From Pirellulales bacterium (GTDB lineage: Bacteria; Planctomycetota; Planctomycetia; Pirellulales; JAEUIK01): 64,000 bases of DNA. Every line of letters starts with the position of its first letter. Within the stretch, counting starts at the first letter, position 1. The notes under the pieces are model-generated. The model made no database searches and was not told the origin of the DNA. It saw only the letters and a program-made list of their open reading frames with translations. Below, one piece after another: positions 44,602 through 56,235 of the stretch. Location: positions 393,052-457,051 of the forward strand of contig JAHBXR010000002.1 in the NCBI GenBank assembly GCA_019636335.1, given 5' to 3'. Both the position numbers and the translations under genes were made by a program.

Positions 44602-45567
44602 CTAGGCCGCGCGCCGCGTCTCGGTCGGCTGCTGCTTGTAATAGCGCTCGAGCAGGCTGATCGGCGCCAACTCCTTCGCCACGAGCGACTCACGCGAGAT
44701 GAGAAACGTTTGCTCCAGGGCAAAGCGGCCCGACAGCACCGCGTGCGAGACCATATCCGTGTAGGCGATCCACACCGAGCCGGGCGGAAAGTCGAAGACC
44801 TGCTTCGGGCAGTTGGCCTGGAACTCGTCGTGCTCTTTCAAGAAGTTGTGAAAGCTGAGCATGAACTCGTCGTACGGAGGACGTACGACGACGGGCAGGC
44901 CGGCCGATTTGGCCAGTCGTCCCACGGCGCGGCGGAGTTGTGCCACGCCGCCAGCGGCGTAAATGCCGCGCAACTGCGGCGCGGCCCCGAAGCGACGCAG
45001 CAATACGTCGAACGTGTCGGTGGTTACCCAGCGACGCGCTTCCGTCGGATTGATGTTCAAGAACACACGCAGGATGCGGTCGCCTCCCGTGGGGCGCGTG
45101 GCGAACGAATCGACGTGCAGCAGATCGTTCCGGGCTCGTTTGCGCAGGTCGCGGCCGCGCTCCTCGACCGGCCGGAAACTGGCGAAGTCGAGCCGCCACG
45201 TCTTTGAGTACGGCGTCAGGAATTCGGCCAGGAAACCGGTCACCCGACGCGAAAACGACGCCATGACGGCCCGGGCACGTTCGGCGTCGGCCGGCTCGAC
45301 GTCCGTCAGTCCGGTCAACCGGTCTTCGTGCGGCCGGTAGGCGATGTTCTTGTGAATTTTGGCGGCGGTCTGCTTCACGCCCAGCAGGAACTCGCGGTCG
45401 CCGGTGGGCAACTCGAACGGAGCCTGGGCAAAGTAGACGATCTTGCCTTCTTCCAACTGCCGGCACCATGCGCTGGACGCGTCCACCACGGTGGTCGGCC
45501 GATGGCTCGACTCGGGCATCGCGTCGTCGCTGCCGTTGAAAATCCGTAAAGAGGGCGTCGGCTTCAT
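44602..45567 (-). CDS. Kdo-hydroxylase-like 2-oxoglutarate dioxygenase
   Basis: A 321-residue protein. Central motif LLHVDSFATRPTGGDRILRVFLNINP gives HxD for iron; later MVSHAVLSGRFALEQTF gives the distal His and an Arg for 2-oxoglutarate. WRLDFASFRPVEERGR and RWVTTDTFDVLL are as in KdoO-type hydroxylases, which hydroxylate Kdo in lipopolysaccharide. Presence fits a Gram-negative-type outer membrane. No other LPS gene is adjacent. Confidence 0.8.
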   Translation of the reverse strand: MKPTPSLRIFNGSDDAMPESSHRPTTVVDASSAWCRQLEEGKIVYFAQAPFELPTGDREFLLGVKQTAAKIHKNIAYRPHEDRLTGLTDVEPADAERARAVMASFSRRVTGFLAEFLTPYSKTWRLDFASFRPVEERGRDLRKRARNDLLHVDSFATRPTGGDRILRVFLNINPTEARRWVTTDTFDVLLRRFGAAPQLRGIYAAGGVAQLRRAVGRLAKSAGLPVVVRPPYDEFMLSFHNFLKEHDEFQANCPKQVFDFPPGSVWIAYTDMVSHAVLSGRFALEQTFLISRESLVAKELAPISLLERYYKQQPTETRRAA

Positions 45568-45628
45568 GTTACTTCCTGCTCCAAGTCGCCTGTTTGGTTC
45601 CGCTCCTTAGCCTTATCGGCACAGTCGC

Positions 45629-45645
45629 GAAAACCGCTTGAAGCG
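45629..45645 (-). terminator. Weak terminator of ppa
   Basis: On the minus strand a short stem CCGCTT/AAGCGG with a small loop is followed by TTTT. It lies downstream of ppa and upstream of the Kdo-hydroxylase-like gene. Confidence 0.4.
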
Positions 45646-45754
45646 GGAATTTTTAAGTAGCCGGAAAAGTTTTCCTAGTTTGCGCAGTTTTCGCTCGGCG
45701 GCACCCGAATAGGGGCAGGCAAGCGGATTCAGCCCTTCCGAGTCGCGCAGCGCT

Positions 45755-46300
45755 CTATTTATGGAAGCCGCGACGGCGATGCTGGCTGTACCGAGCCAGG
45801 GCGTCTTCGATTACCGGCAGGGCCGCAGCCGCCGGCTGGAAATCGTCGACTTCGACCGTCTTGCCTTCGAGCAGCTTGTAGTCCTGGAAGAACCGCCGCA
45901 GCATCGCCAGCCGGTGTCCTGGCAGTTCCGAGGCTTCCTGGAACTCCTGATACTCGGGGTCTTGCAGGGCCACGGCCAGGATCTTGTGGTCGCGCTTGCC
46001 GCTATCGATCATCGTCATCAGGCCGATGGCCCGAGCGTCGACGAGGGTCAGCGGATCGACCGGTTCCTGGCACAACACCAGCACGTCGAGCGGATCGTCG
46101 TCTTCGGCCAGCGTTTGCGGGATAAAGCCGTAATTGGCCGGGTAATGCACCGACGAGTACAACACACGGTCGAGCCGCAAGAGACCGGTCCGCTTGTCGA
46201 GCTCGTACTTCACGCTCGAACCACGGGGGATCTCGATCACGGTGGCGAACTCGAGGGGCAGATGCTCGCCGGGGGTCACGTCGTGCCAGGCATGGGTCAT
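45755..46300 (-). CDS. ppa: Inorganic pyrophosphatase (family I)
   Basis: A 181-residue enzyme from ATG 46300 (MTHAWHDVTPG). It hydrolyses PPi to phosphate. Motifs: IEIPRGSSVKYELDK, VHYPANYGFIPQT, and the metal-binding EDDDPLDVLVL, plus DSGKRDHKILAV. The signature D-x-D-P-x-D-V is intact. It is a soluble cytoplasmic hexamer in other bacteria. The frame extends upstream to 46327, but the shorter form fits the family. Confidence 0.97.
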   Translation of the reverse strand: MTHAWHDVTPGEHLPLEFATVIEIPRGSSVKYELDKRTGLLRLDRVLYSSVHYPANYGFIPQTLAEDDDPLDVLVLCQEPVDPLTLVDARAIGLMTMIDSGKRDHKILAVALQDPEYQEFQEASELPGHRLAMLRRFFQDYKLLEGKTVEVDDFQPAAAALPVIEDALARYSQHRRRGFHK

Positions 46301-46650
46301 GGGTCGTTCTCGTTCCTTCGTTCGCAAGCGCTTGGTGGGGGGCCGTCCTCGTCGGTTTTCGCAAGGTTAGATCGGCCCGGACAGTTCCGCCTGGTCGGAC
46401 TGCCGTCATCGTAACGATGCCCCGGCCGTTTGTCGTTACCACCGACAGGGACGTCACAACCGATTCCATGGCCGCTGGTTCGATCCGCGGATCGTATTGC
46501 CTTGATCCCCGCGCACGTGGGCAATCTAAGTTTGAGCGGGAGTCTTTCGGCGCCAGGTGTTAGCATGCGCGCCGGTGAAATCGTCGCCCGACGTGCGACG
46601 CCCGCCTTGCTCCCGCCTGCCAGCCATCCGCCTTGGGGGTGCGACTCACC
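46301..46650. other. Divergent gap between ppa and the GH63-type gene
   Basis: No gene, hairpin or repeat was identified. It must contain the promoters of both ppa (minus) and the glucosidase (plus). Confidence 0.3.
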
Positions 46651-49343
<2,693 letters not shown>

Positions 49344-49347
<4 letters not shown>

Positions 49348-50210
49348 TCACGGCCGACGCGACCCTCGTTGATCCCACGCTTTCGGTACCGCTACCCCAG
49401 GCGACGGCGCCCCGGTTGCTCGCCGGCCAGAAGGCGCTTGTGACGGGAGCGAACTCGGGCATCGGACTATCCGTGGCCCTGGCCCTGGCCGAAGCCGGCG
49501 CTGATGTAATCGTGAACTACGTCGCCGGTGATGACGTCGCCGAGCAGGTCGTCCGGCAGATCGCCGACTTCGGCGTGCGTGGCCTGGCCGTCAAGGCCGA
49601 CGTTTCCCAGGAAGATCAGGTCCGCGCCATGTTCGCGCACATACGCGATCAGTTCGGCACGGTCGACATCCTGGTCAACAACGCGGGACTGCAGCGCGAT
49701 GCCAGCTTGACCGAGATGACGCTGCAGCAGTGGAACACCGTGATCGGCGTGAACCTGACGGGGCAGTTTCTCTGCGCGCGCGAGGCGGTGCGCGAGTTCC
49801 GCCGACGCGGCGTGGTGCCGTCCGTTTCTCGCTCGGCCGGCAAGATCATCTGCATGAGCAGCGTGCATCAGGTCATTCCCTGGGCCGGACACGTCAACTA
49901 CGCGGCCAGCAAGGGGGGCATCGACATGATGATGAAGACGATCGCCCAGGAGGTCGCCCCCGATCGCATTCGCGTGAACAGCATCTGTCCCGGCGCCATT
50001 CGCACGCCGATCAATCACGATGCCTGGGCCACTCCCGCAGCGCTCGACAAGTTGCTGACGCTGATTCCCTACGGGCGCGTGGGCGATCCGGCCGATATCG
50101 GTCGCACCGCCGTCTGGCTCGCTTCGGATCAGGCCGAGTACATCACCGGCGCCAGCATCTTTGTCGATGGTGGCATGGCGTTGTATCCTGGCTTTGCCGA
50201 CAACGGCTAA
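49344..50210 (+). CDS. Short-chain dehydrogenase (glucose-1-dehydrogenase-like)
   Basis: A 288-residue classical SDR. NAD(P)-binding site ALVTGANSGIGLSVALALAE; NNAG (ILVNNAGLQRD); catalytic Ser in SSVHQ; YAASKGG (Tyr, Lys); PGAIRTPIN; C-terminus with GASIFVDGGMALYPGF. ATG 49344 overlaps the glucosidase stop (ATGA), so the two are translationally coupled. This suggests that the glucose released by the GH63 enzyme could be oxidised by the SDR (inference). Confidence 0.92.
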
Positions 50211-50258
50211 CGCGCAGCGTCCGCACGCGACAGATCGCACGAGAAAGAATCACGCCAC

Positions 50259-51698
50259 GTGCTTGATTTCTGGCAGAACTTTTCAGTCGTCGCCGTTCTG
50301 CACCTGGTGCTGATCTGCGTGCTGCTGCCGTGGATCCTGCTCACGAAGCGCGAGCCGACCGCCGCGATCGCCTGGATTCTGGCCATCGTGATGATGCCGT
50401 TCTTCGGTTCGCTGCTCTATTGGATCTTCGGCTACAACTACGTCTACCGGCGCCAGCAGCGCAAACGCCGGCACCGCGAGCGGTTCGCCAAACAGCATCG
50501 TTCGACCTCGGGCCGCGGCAGCGTGGTGGCGGCCGAACTGGCCCCCAACACCTACGCGGATCTCGGCACGCTGGCTGCCATCACCGGCGCGTTTCCGGTC
50601 GAGTCGGGCAATGCCGTCGAGCTCTACCACGATACGAACGACGCCATGCAGGCGTTGCTCGCGGCGATCGATGCGGCCCAGCATCACATTCATCTCGAGT
50701 TCTTCATCATTCACTCGGACGAAGCGGGCCAGGCGCTCATCGAGCACCTCACGCGCAAGGCCCGCGCCGGCGTCGAGGTGCGCTTGCTCTACGATGCCAT
50801 GGGCTGCCTCCGGCTCAAGCGAGCCACGCTTGCCCCGCTCGTCGAGGCCGGCGGCAAGACAAAGATCTTTTTACCGTTGCGGCTGCAACGCTCGCGTCTG
50901 CACGTCAATCTGCGGAATCATCGCAAGCTGGTCGTCATCGATGGACATACCGCCTTCACCGGGGGCATGAACATCGGCGACGAGTACCTGGGGCGCAATG
51001 CCTATTTCGGCTACTGGCGCGACACGTTCATGCGCGTCGCCGGTCCGGCGGCCGGTTCGCTGCAATATGTCTTTCAAGAAGACTGGGACTTTGCCGGCGG
51101 ACGCCCCTTTAACGGCGAGCGATACTTTCCCAACATGCCCGACGCCGGCACGTCGCTCGTGCAGGTAGCGGCGGCTGGGCCCGATCAAGATACGAACTGC
51201 ATTCGCGAAACGTACCTGCTGGCCATGCTCGCCGCGCGCGAGCGATTGTGGATCGCCACGCCCTATTTCGTGCCCGACGTCGGCCTGCTCGATGCGCTGC
51301 GCGTGGCACGCTACCGCGGCGTGGACGTGAAGATCCTGGGCATCGCCAAGCCCGACCATTACATCGCCTACTACGCCAGCAGCTACTACTGGGCCGAGAT
51401 GACTCAGTTGGGCGTCGAGGTCTATCTCTACCACCAGGGAATGATGCACTCGAAGCTGATGATGGTCGACGGTCGCTGGGCCATGGTCGGATCGGCCAAC
51501 ATCGACGAACGCAGCCTGCGCTTGAATTTTGAACTGGGCTGCGTGCTCCACTCGCCCGGGCCCGTGGCCGATCTGGAGCACGCCTTTCGCCGCGATCTCG
51601 AACAGGCCACTCGCGTCGACCCGGTGGCCGTCGCCCAACGCAGCATTCCCCGCCGCATGCTCGAGAACGCCTGCCGCCTGGCGGGTCCGAATCTCTAG
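50259..51698 (+). CDS. cls: Cardiolipin synthase
   Basis: A 479-residue ClsA-type enzyme starting at GTG 50259. Two N-terminal membrane helices (AVLHLVLICVLLPWILL; IAWILAIVMMPFFGSLLYWIFGYN) precede the two PLD domains: NHRKLVVIDGHTAFTGGMN and MMHSKLMMVDGRWAMVGSANIDERS. It makes cardiolipin from phosphatidylglycerol. A second, soluble PLD-type homologue is at 17084-18277. Confidence 0.94.
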   Translation: MLDFWQNFSVVAVLHLVLICVLLPWILLTKREPTAAIAWILAIVMMPFFGSLLYWIFGYNYVYRRQQRKRRHRERFAKQHRSTSGRGSVVAAELAPNTYADLGTLAAITGAFPVESGNAVELYHDTNDAMQALLAAIDAAQHHIHLEFFIIHSDEAGQALIEHLTRKARAGVEVRLLYDAMGCLRLKRATLAPLVEAGGKTKIFLPLRLQRSRLHVNLRNHRKLVVIDGHTAFTGGMNIGDEYLGRNAYFGYWRDTFMRVAGPAAGSLQYVFQEDWDFAGGRPFNGERYFPNMPDAGTSLVQVAAAGPDQDTNCIRETYLLAMLAARERLWIATPYFVPDVGLLDALRVARYRGVDVKILGIAKPDHYIAYYASSYYWAEMTQLGVEVYLYHQGMMHSKLMMVDGRWAMVGSANIDERSLRLNFELGCVLHSPGPVADLEHAFRRDLEQATRVDPVAVAQRSIPRRMLENACRLAGPNL

Positions 51699-51728
51699 CG
51701 GAACAAGCGAGTAAACGCTGCTGTTAAA

Positions 51729-51762
51729 TTAACTTTGTATTACAAAGTTAATCCGCTAGAAT
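51729..51762 (+). promoter_or_regulatory. Perfect palindrome with overlapping promoter-like elements
   Basis: TTAACTTTGTA (51729-51739) and TACAAAGTTAA (51741-51751) form a perfect 11+11 palindrome around one T. A -35-like TTGTAT (51735-51740) lies within it, and TAGAAT (51757-51762) follows at 16 nt. The ATG of the small ORF comes only 7 nt after the -10, so the transcript might be leaderless. It reads like a repressor operator covering the promoter. Confidence 0.6.
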
Positions 51763-51768
51763 CAGGCT

Positions 51769-51909
51769 ATGCCTACGCAGGGTCTCTATTCCAACTGGCG
51801 ATTCTGGGCCTGGACGACGGCCGCGTTCATCGCGGGGATCGGCGTGGGCTTCGCCCTCTGCATCGTCGTCGGGATCGTTTTGACGGCGATGACGAGCTAC
51901 GCACAGTAA
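51769..51909 (+). CDS. Small 46-residue membrane protein
   Basis: A short ORF (46 codons plus TAA), missed by longer thresholds. A polar N-terminus (MPTQGLYSNWRFWAWTT) precedes one membrane helix (AAFIAGIGVGFALCIVVGIVLTAM) and a short tail (TSYAQ). No known family. It follows a palindromic operator-like site and precedes the tRNA-Ala gene by 130 nt. The coding potential rests on the clean ATG, the operator and the helix. Confidence 0.6.
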   Translation: MPTQGLYSNWRFWAWTTAAFIAGIGVGFALCIVVGIVLTAMTSYAQ

Positions 51910-52038
51910 CCGGCGCCAGTCAGGAAGCGTCCCCCGAAATCGACGCCGACCGGGGGTGGACGCTTTTGACAACAGGCAAGGGCAGCCGTAGAATCGCGGG
52001 TCTGACACAGCCGCCCGATGCTCGCACCGGGCCCGGCT

Positions 52039-52111
52039 GGGGCGGTAGCTCAGTTGGGAGAGCGCTGCGTTCGCAATGCAGAGGTCGAGGGTTCGACTCC
52101 CTTCCGCTCCA
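52039..52111 (+). tRNA. tRNA-Ala (anticodon CGC)
   Basis: The cloverleaf starts GGGGCGG and ends CCGCTCC plus discriminator A, giving a 7-bp acceptor stem with the G3:U70 pair that identifies alanine tRNA. The anticodon arm CTGCG-TTCGCAA-TGCAG carries CGC. The T-arm is GAGGG-TTCGACT-CCCTT. No CCA is encoded. A tyrosine integrase starts 141 nt downstream; the 3' end of this tRNA is the probable attachment site of the following element. Confidence 0.96.
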
Positions 52112-52170
52112 CTACGTAACTCGTCACTGTGCAATTACTTAGGACGGGCACTCAACTACCCACTTTGGAT

Positions 52171-52203
52171 ACCGTGCATGGATGCACGGTAAAAATGCAC
52201 GGT
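52171..52203. repeat. Three TGCACGGT copies between tRNA and integrase
   Basis: ACCGTGCA (52171-52178), TGCACGGT (52183-52190) and TGCACGGT (52196-52203): an 8-bp inverted pair and one more direct copy, all within 33 nt. The position just after the tRNA and before the integrase is where arm-type integrase-binding sites are usually found. Confidence 0.5.
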
Positions 52204-52251
52204 TCGCTTGCCGGCCTGCTGCTGGCCTATCCTTGAATGAAAGGATGGGAC

Positions 52252-53286
52252 ATGCGACAGCCCCGCCCCTGGCTCCGAAAGCAGACTGGTACATGGTACG
52301 TCTGCATTGACGGCGAGCAGCACTCACTCGGCAAGGACAAGGCCGAAGCCCACGACGAATTCCATCGGCTGATGACCGAGCGAACCGGCGTCGTGCGCAC
52401 GACGCGCTTGACGGTTCGCGAGATCGTCACGGCATACCTGGACTACGTGAAGGCAAATCGGGCTGCCAACACACATAAGAAGTACAAGCACATCCTGACG
52501 ACCTTCTCGGCCAGCACTGCGGCAACTCTGCGACCGCATGCCTTGCGGCCGTACCACGTCCAACAGTGCATCGACAAGCACTACAGCGACCGCAGCACGA
52601 CCTACCAAGCCGACGTGATTACGTCGATTGTTGCGGCCCTCAATTGGGGCGAGTCGATGGGGTTGGTCACTCGAAATCCCATTGCCCGCATGAAGAAACC
52701 GCGCCGCAACGTCCGGGAGAACTACGTTCCATCCGAGAAATGGGCGGAGCTTATCGCGGCGGCGTCTGATGATTGCTTTCGCGATTACTTGACCGTCGCT
52801 CTGTCATCGGGTGCCCGGCCGAATGAGCTAAGGACCATGCAGGCAGGCTATTTGAATGGCTCGCGTGTCATCTTCCCGCGCTTGAAGTCCAAAGGGAAAA
52901 CTAGACAGCGGGTCGTCTACCTGGACCCCATTTCATTGGGGATTGTGCAACGGCTGGCCAAGCAGTATCCGACCGGCCCGCTATTCCGCAATCGCGAGGG
53001 CGAGCCCTGGAATCGACATTCGATCAAGGATCGTTTCCGGCGACTCCAAACCAAATGGCCGGGGCTGTGTGCGACGGTGCTACGTCACAGTTTCACGCAC
53101 CAGAAGCTAACCAGCGGCGTCGATTCGCTGACGGTGGCGAAGTTACTCGGCCACGTCGATACGCGGATGATTGCCACGCGGTATGGCCATCTTGAGGAAG
53201 CCGAAGAATACTTGCTTGAGAAGGCCGCGACAGGCAATCCTTTGGCAAAGCCAGCTAACGGACAAGCCGCAAGCGGGAAGCCTTGA
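52252..53286 (+). CDS. Tyrosine recombinase/integrase of a tRNA-Ala-inserted element
   Basis: A 344-residue integrase (AAGGA, 6 nt before ATG 52252). N-terminal DNA-binding part (RKQTGTWYVCIDGEQHSLG; TVREIVTAYLDYVKANRAANTHKKYKHIL) is followed by the catalytic domain with Arg in SSGARPNELRTM, HxxR in TVLRHSFTHQKL, His in LLGHVDT and the nucleophile Tyr in ATRYGHL. It is directed away from the tRNA-Ala gene, and it probably integrates the element there. The last 32 nt overlap the convergent excisionase-like gene. Confidence 0.93.
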   Translation: MRQPRPWLRKQTGTWYVCIDGEQHSLGKDKAEAHDEFHRLMTERTGVVRTTRLTVREIVTAYLDYVKANRAANTHKKYKHILTTFSASTAATLRPHALRPYHVQQCIDKHYSDRSTTYQADVITSIVAALNWGESMGLVTRNPIARMKKPRRNVRENYVPSEKWAELIAAASDDCFRDYLTVALSSGARPNELRTMQAGYLNGSRVIFPRLKSKGKTRQRVVYLDPISLGIVQRLAKQYPTGPLFRNREGEPWNRHSIKDRFRRLQTKWPGLCATVLRHSFTHQKLTSGVDSLTVAKLLGHVDTRMIATRYGHLEEAEEYLLEKAATGNPLAKPANGQAASGKP

Positions 53287-53704
53287 CGTTCGCTTTCTGG
53301 TAGGCGTCCAAGTCGCGCCGTTGAATCCGAATCGGATTCGTGGTGTGCGATAGCTCACCAGATTCGCACAGTGAGTAGACCTTGCGCGTGCTGATATTCA
53401 ACAGACGGGCCGCTTGCTGCACAGTGAGCGGCCCGTCTGGCGTTTCCGGGTCTGGCGATACGCTGATGGCCTGGAGGCACTCGGCTAGCACTTCGCGAGC
53501 AATGCCGATGGAGATTCCACCCGGCCGCAGCTTACGGCAAGCGGCCACGGCGTTCGGCACGCCTGCGGCTGCCGCTTTCCGCTCGGCTTCGTGGATGACG
53601 TTACGGAGATCATCAAAGACGTTGAGTGGAATTTCGTCCCATTGCTCGATTTCATCGAGCTTGGCGAGTTGCTTTTTCAGCCAGGATTTGAAGGTTTTGG
53701 CCAT
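53255..53704 (-). CDS. Excisionase-like HTH protein
   Basis: About 149 residues from ATG 53704 (MAKTFKSWLKKQLAKLDEIE). The C-terminal 55 residues contain a MerR/excisionase-type helix-turn-helix: LTVQQAARLLNISTRKVYSLCESGELSHTTNPIRIQRRDL. The N-terminal half is helical and charged. It overlaps the integrase 3' end on the opposite strand, a common arrangement for integrase and excision factor. The function as a recombination directionality factor is inferred. Confidence 0.72.
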   Translation of the reverse strand: MAKTFKSWLKKQLAKLDEIEQWDEIPLNVFDDLRNVIHEAERKAAAAGVPNAVAACRKLRPGGISIGIAREVLAECLQAISVSPDPETPDGPLTVQQAARLLNISTRKVYSLCESGELSHTTNPIRIQRRDLDAYQKANVKASRLRLVR

Positions 53705-53799
53705 GCCAAAGTGTAGCTTACCGGGTGGGCCTTGACCGTTTCGTCCGCGATCCCCTAGGCTCAATTTGTCGCGACTGGACTTCGGTAGGGGGTAGCAAG

Positions 53800-54729
53800 A
53801 TGAGCGAGAACGTGCCAATTGGGCCTTGGACTAATCGAAAACCGTTCTACGACGGCTTGACGCTGCGCGCGAACGGCGATGCTGCTGAACAACGTGGCGC
53901 TCTGGTGTTTGACCTAGATCGGCGATTCCCTGAATACGAGCGATTTTGGAAGTACCACATTGCCCCTGCGACGCAACGGCCGCACGACGCGCTAGCGTTC
54001 AATCCGAACGTCGATGATGCAATTGTGTATATCACCCAACGCAGCTACTCAGTCTTTGCCAAGCTCTTAAAGGCGCATTCGCTGCTAGAGCGAGTTGGCG
54101 CGCAGGACTATGGCGAAATGTTTGAGAATTGGAGCAACACAATTGGCGAAGCTGGCGATGCCATACAGCGATTCCACGATTTGCGAGGTACGATAGCTCA
54201 ACTCTCTGCCCTAGTCGGGTCGCCGACGGACCCTTTTCCCGATTGGAGCAAGAACTGGAAGGACGACTGCGATGCACTGGGCGGCTACCGGCACTACGAG
54301 ACACATCAAGGTGAATTTCAAATCTTCGTCGAGAATGACATGCCTTACGTGTTGAAGCGAGAAAAGCTCGCTGACCGGGCGCTACGGGCCGGCGTCACTT
54401 GGAATCTGTCGATCAGCGACTTTCAATTCAACAGAGGTGACTTTACGACGCTCATCTATGCAGCCGTCAATACAGTTGACGAAACGACTGCTTGGCTGAA
54501 CAAGGCATACGAGCGAATCAATGCGACGCTCGACCCGCTGCTTTCTAATCCGAACTACGACGGACTACGCGGCAACGTACCACTCACTGCGCACGCACGT
54601 CCACAAGCGACAGGTCAATCAACTGGCTTGATCGGACAACACGTCGGCGCGTACTCCGGTGTAAGGACAGTTCCGGCACTCTTTGTAATGTGCGGAACAA
54701 CCACACCGCCGCCGCCAGAGAATCCCTAG
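53800..54729 (+). CDS. Hypothetical protein of the integrated element
   Basis: About 309 residues from ATG 53800 (MSENVPIGPW), preceded by GGGGGTAGCAAG; an in-frame upstream stretch to 53725 is probably not translated. It is polar and mixed alpha/beta, with no signal, membrane helix or known motif. The C-terminus is rich in Pro and Thr (CGTTTPPPPENP). Unknown; possibly cargo of the element. Confidence 0.62.
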   Translation: MSENVPIGPWTNRKPFYDGLTLRANGDAAEQRGALVFDLDRRFPEYERFWKYHIAPATQRPHDALAFNPNVDDAIVYITQRSYSVFAKLLKAHSLLERVGAQDYGEMFENWSNTIGEAGDAIQRFHDLRGTIAQLSALVGSPTDPFPDWSKNWKDDCDALGGYRHYETHQGEFQIFVENDMPYVLKREKLADRALRAGVTWNLSISDFQFNRGDFTTLIYAAVNTVDETTAWLNKAYERINATLDPLLSNPNYDGLRGNVPLTAHARPQATGQSTGLIGQHVGAYSGVRTVPALFVMCGTTTPPPPENP

Positions 54730-54969
54730 CTCAGCACGAAGCCACCAGATGCCCGCCACGCATCCCACCACGGCCGTACACGCGATGCGTGGTATGCCGA
54801 TGTCATCCTGAGCCGGCATTCGTGTTACTCGGTCTCATTCAAGCCGTGGCGCGACGCGGCAGAGGTTCCGGGCGCGGTGGCTGGCCAGACAGAGAAGGGC
54901 TGCGGTAGGTACGGTCTGTGAGGCGTGGTCGTCAGGTGTGAATTGACCCCTCCGGGGTGGTCGTGCCGA

Positions 54970-55596
54970 TCAACCGAAGTCAAAGAGGTTGCCCACCGTG
55001 TTGTCATCGTCTGGGACGCTGTGCAGATAGAGACTCGTCACGCTGGCACTGGCATGGCCGGCGGCATCGCGTGCTTCGGCGAGCGAGCGACCACCATTTA
55101 AGCTGTGCGAGACGAAGCTGTGACGGCCCGAGTGAATCGACAAGACGCTGACACGCTCGGGACCAAGGCACTTGATCGCAGTCCGCCACCTAGCTTGCAG
55201 TGTGCGAACACTGAGGCGCTGGCCACGTCTGTGCTTACTCGGGCTCGCGATGAATGGATCGGATGAGGTTGCCCCTTGTGCGGCACGCTCGGCCTTCCAG
55301 GCTCGCAACGTGGCGAGTGTGCCTTGGTCCCACCAACACGGAATGCGACGTGCCTTGCCCCTCTTGGCGATGCTACCGGGGATATAGACGTGAGGCCGGT
55401 TGCCTTCCAGCTTCACATTGGCCATCGACAAGCCGCGAATCTCAGACACGCGACAACCGAGGCAGCAACTCAAACGAAAGACGACATGATTCAGACGGGT
55501 ACTGGTCGATCGACGCTTTCGGCGTAGGTCAGCAAGGACGGCTCCGATTTCAGCCTTGGTCAGAATCTTCACTCGGTCGATTTTCATGGTCGGCAT
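54970..55596 (-). CDS. Short tyrosine recombinase (catalytic domain only)
   Basis: A 208-residue protein. Only the catalytic domain is present: Arg in GCRVSEIRGL, HxxR in HSGRHSFVSH, His in AGHASASVTSLYL with Tyr. No N-terminal core-binding domain. It might be a decayed integrase, or a naturally short one. Starts at 55596 or at an internal ATG 55587. It lies 1.7 kb from the main integrase within the element. Confidence 0.82.
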   Translation of the reverse strand: MPTMKIDRVKILTKAEIGAVLADLRRKRRSTSTRLNHVVFRLSCCLGCRVSEIRGLSMANVKLEGNRPHVYIPGSIAKRGKARRIPCWWDQGTLATLRAWKAERAAQGATSSDPFIASPSKHRRGQRLSVRTLQARWRTAIKCLGPERVSVLSIHSGRHSFVSHSLNGGRSLAEARDAAGHASASVTSLYLHSVPDDDNTVGNLFDFG

Positions 55597-56235
55597 GTCT
55601 GACTCCCGGTTGCGAATTCAGGCGTGATACTCAACTCTTGCTTGAATTCGCGCCAAGTCCATGCGAATTCCCGCAGGAAATCCCAATTAGCTGAAAGAAT
55701 CTGCATTCGGAGGGGGGGGGGGGTTCTGCCTATTATCTACTCAAGAGATATACAATTCGGCTCGCACACTCTCGCACTGCGGCTGACTTTCACCTGGCTC
55801 CGCGTCGTCAGCCCAACGACGGGCAGCCGGCTGATGGGCAGGGCTTCGCTGGTCGCTTGGCTACCAGCGACGCGGCTATGCCGATTGACGCGGTTTTGCC
55901 GGTCCTATCAACGACGCGGCAGGCATAGCCGCTACGATCGATAGGACCGTTAAGTCCTGCGCCTGGGCCGGCGCGGGAGGTCGGTCTAACCGCGCGAAAG
56001 AGTTTTGCTGGTTGTAGTGCCGCGTCTGCTTTCCATCTTGCAGTTCAGCGTTTTGGGGGCTGCCGCGTCCGACTGCTGGTCTCGCAGTCCGACGTGGTTC
56101 TTGCCGCGTCCAGAAGCTTGTTTTCGCCGCGTCCGCTTTCCATTTTGCGGTTCGGTTGCTTGTTGCTTTTTATTTTTGCGCTCGCAAAGTGCGTTTTTAC
56201 GGATTCGATAATAGTAGAAGCGAAAGGATGGAAAA
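55597..56235. other. Structured non-coding gap with repeated octamers and inverted repeats
   Basis: No gene is supported. Features: a 12-nt G run at 55712-55723; GCGAATTCA/TGAATTCGC (55612-55620, 55643-55651); GCTGGT/ACCAGC (55848-55868); GCGGCTATGCC/GGCATAGCCGC (55872-55882, 55922-55932); GGTCCTATC/GATAGGACC (55901-55909, 55940-55948). GACGCGGC or its complement GCCGCGTC occurs at 55869, 55913, 56019, 56062, 56103 and 56126, with a near copy at 55887. It precedes the replication-type genes, so it may be an origin or regulatory region. Confidence 0.5.
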
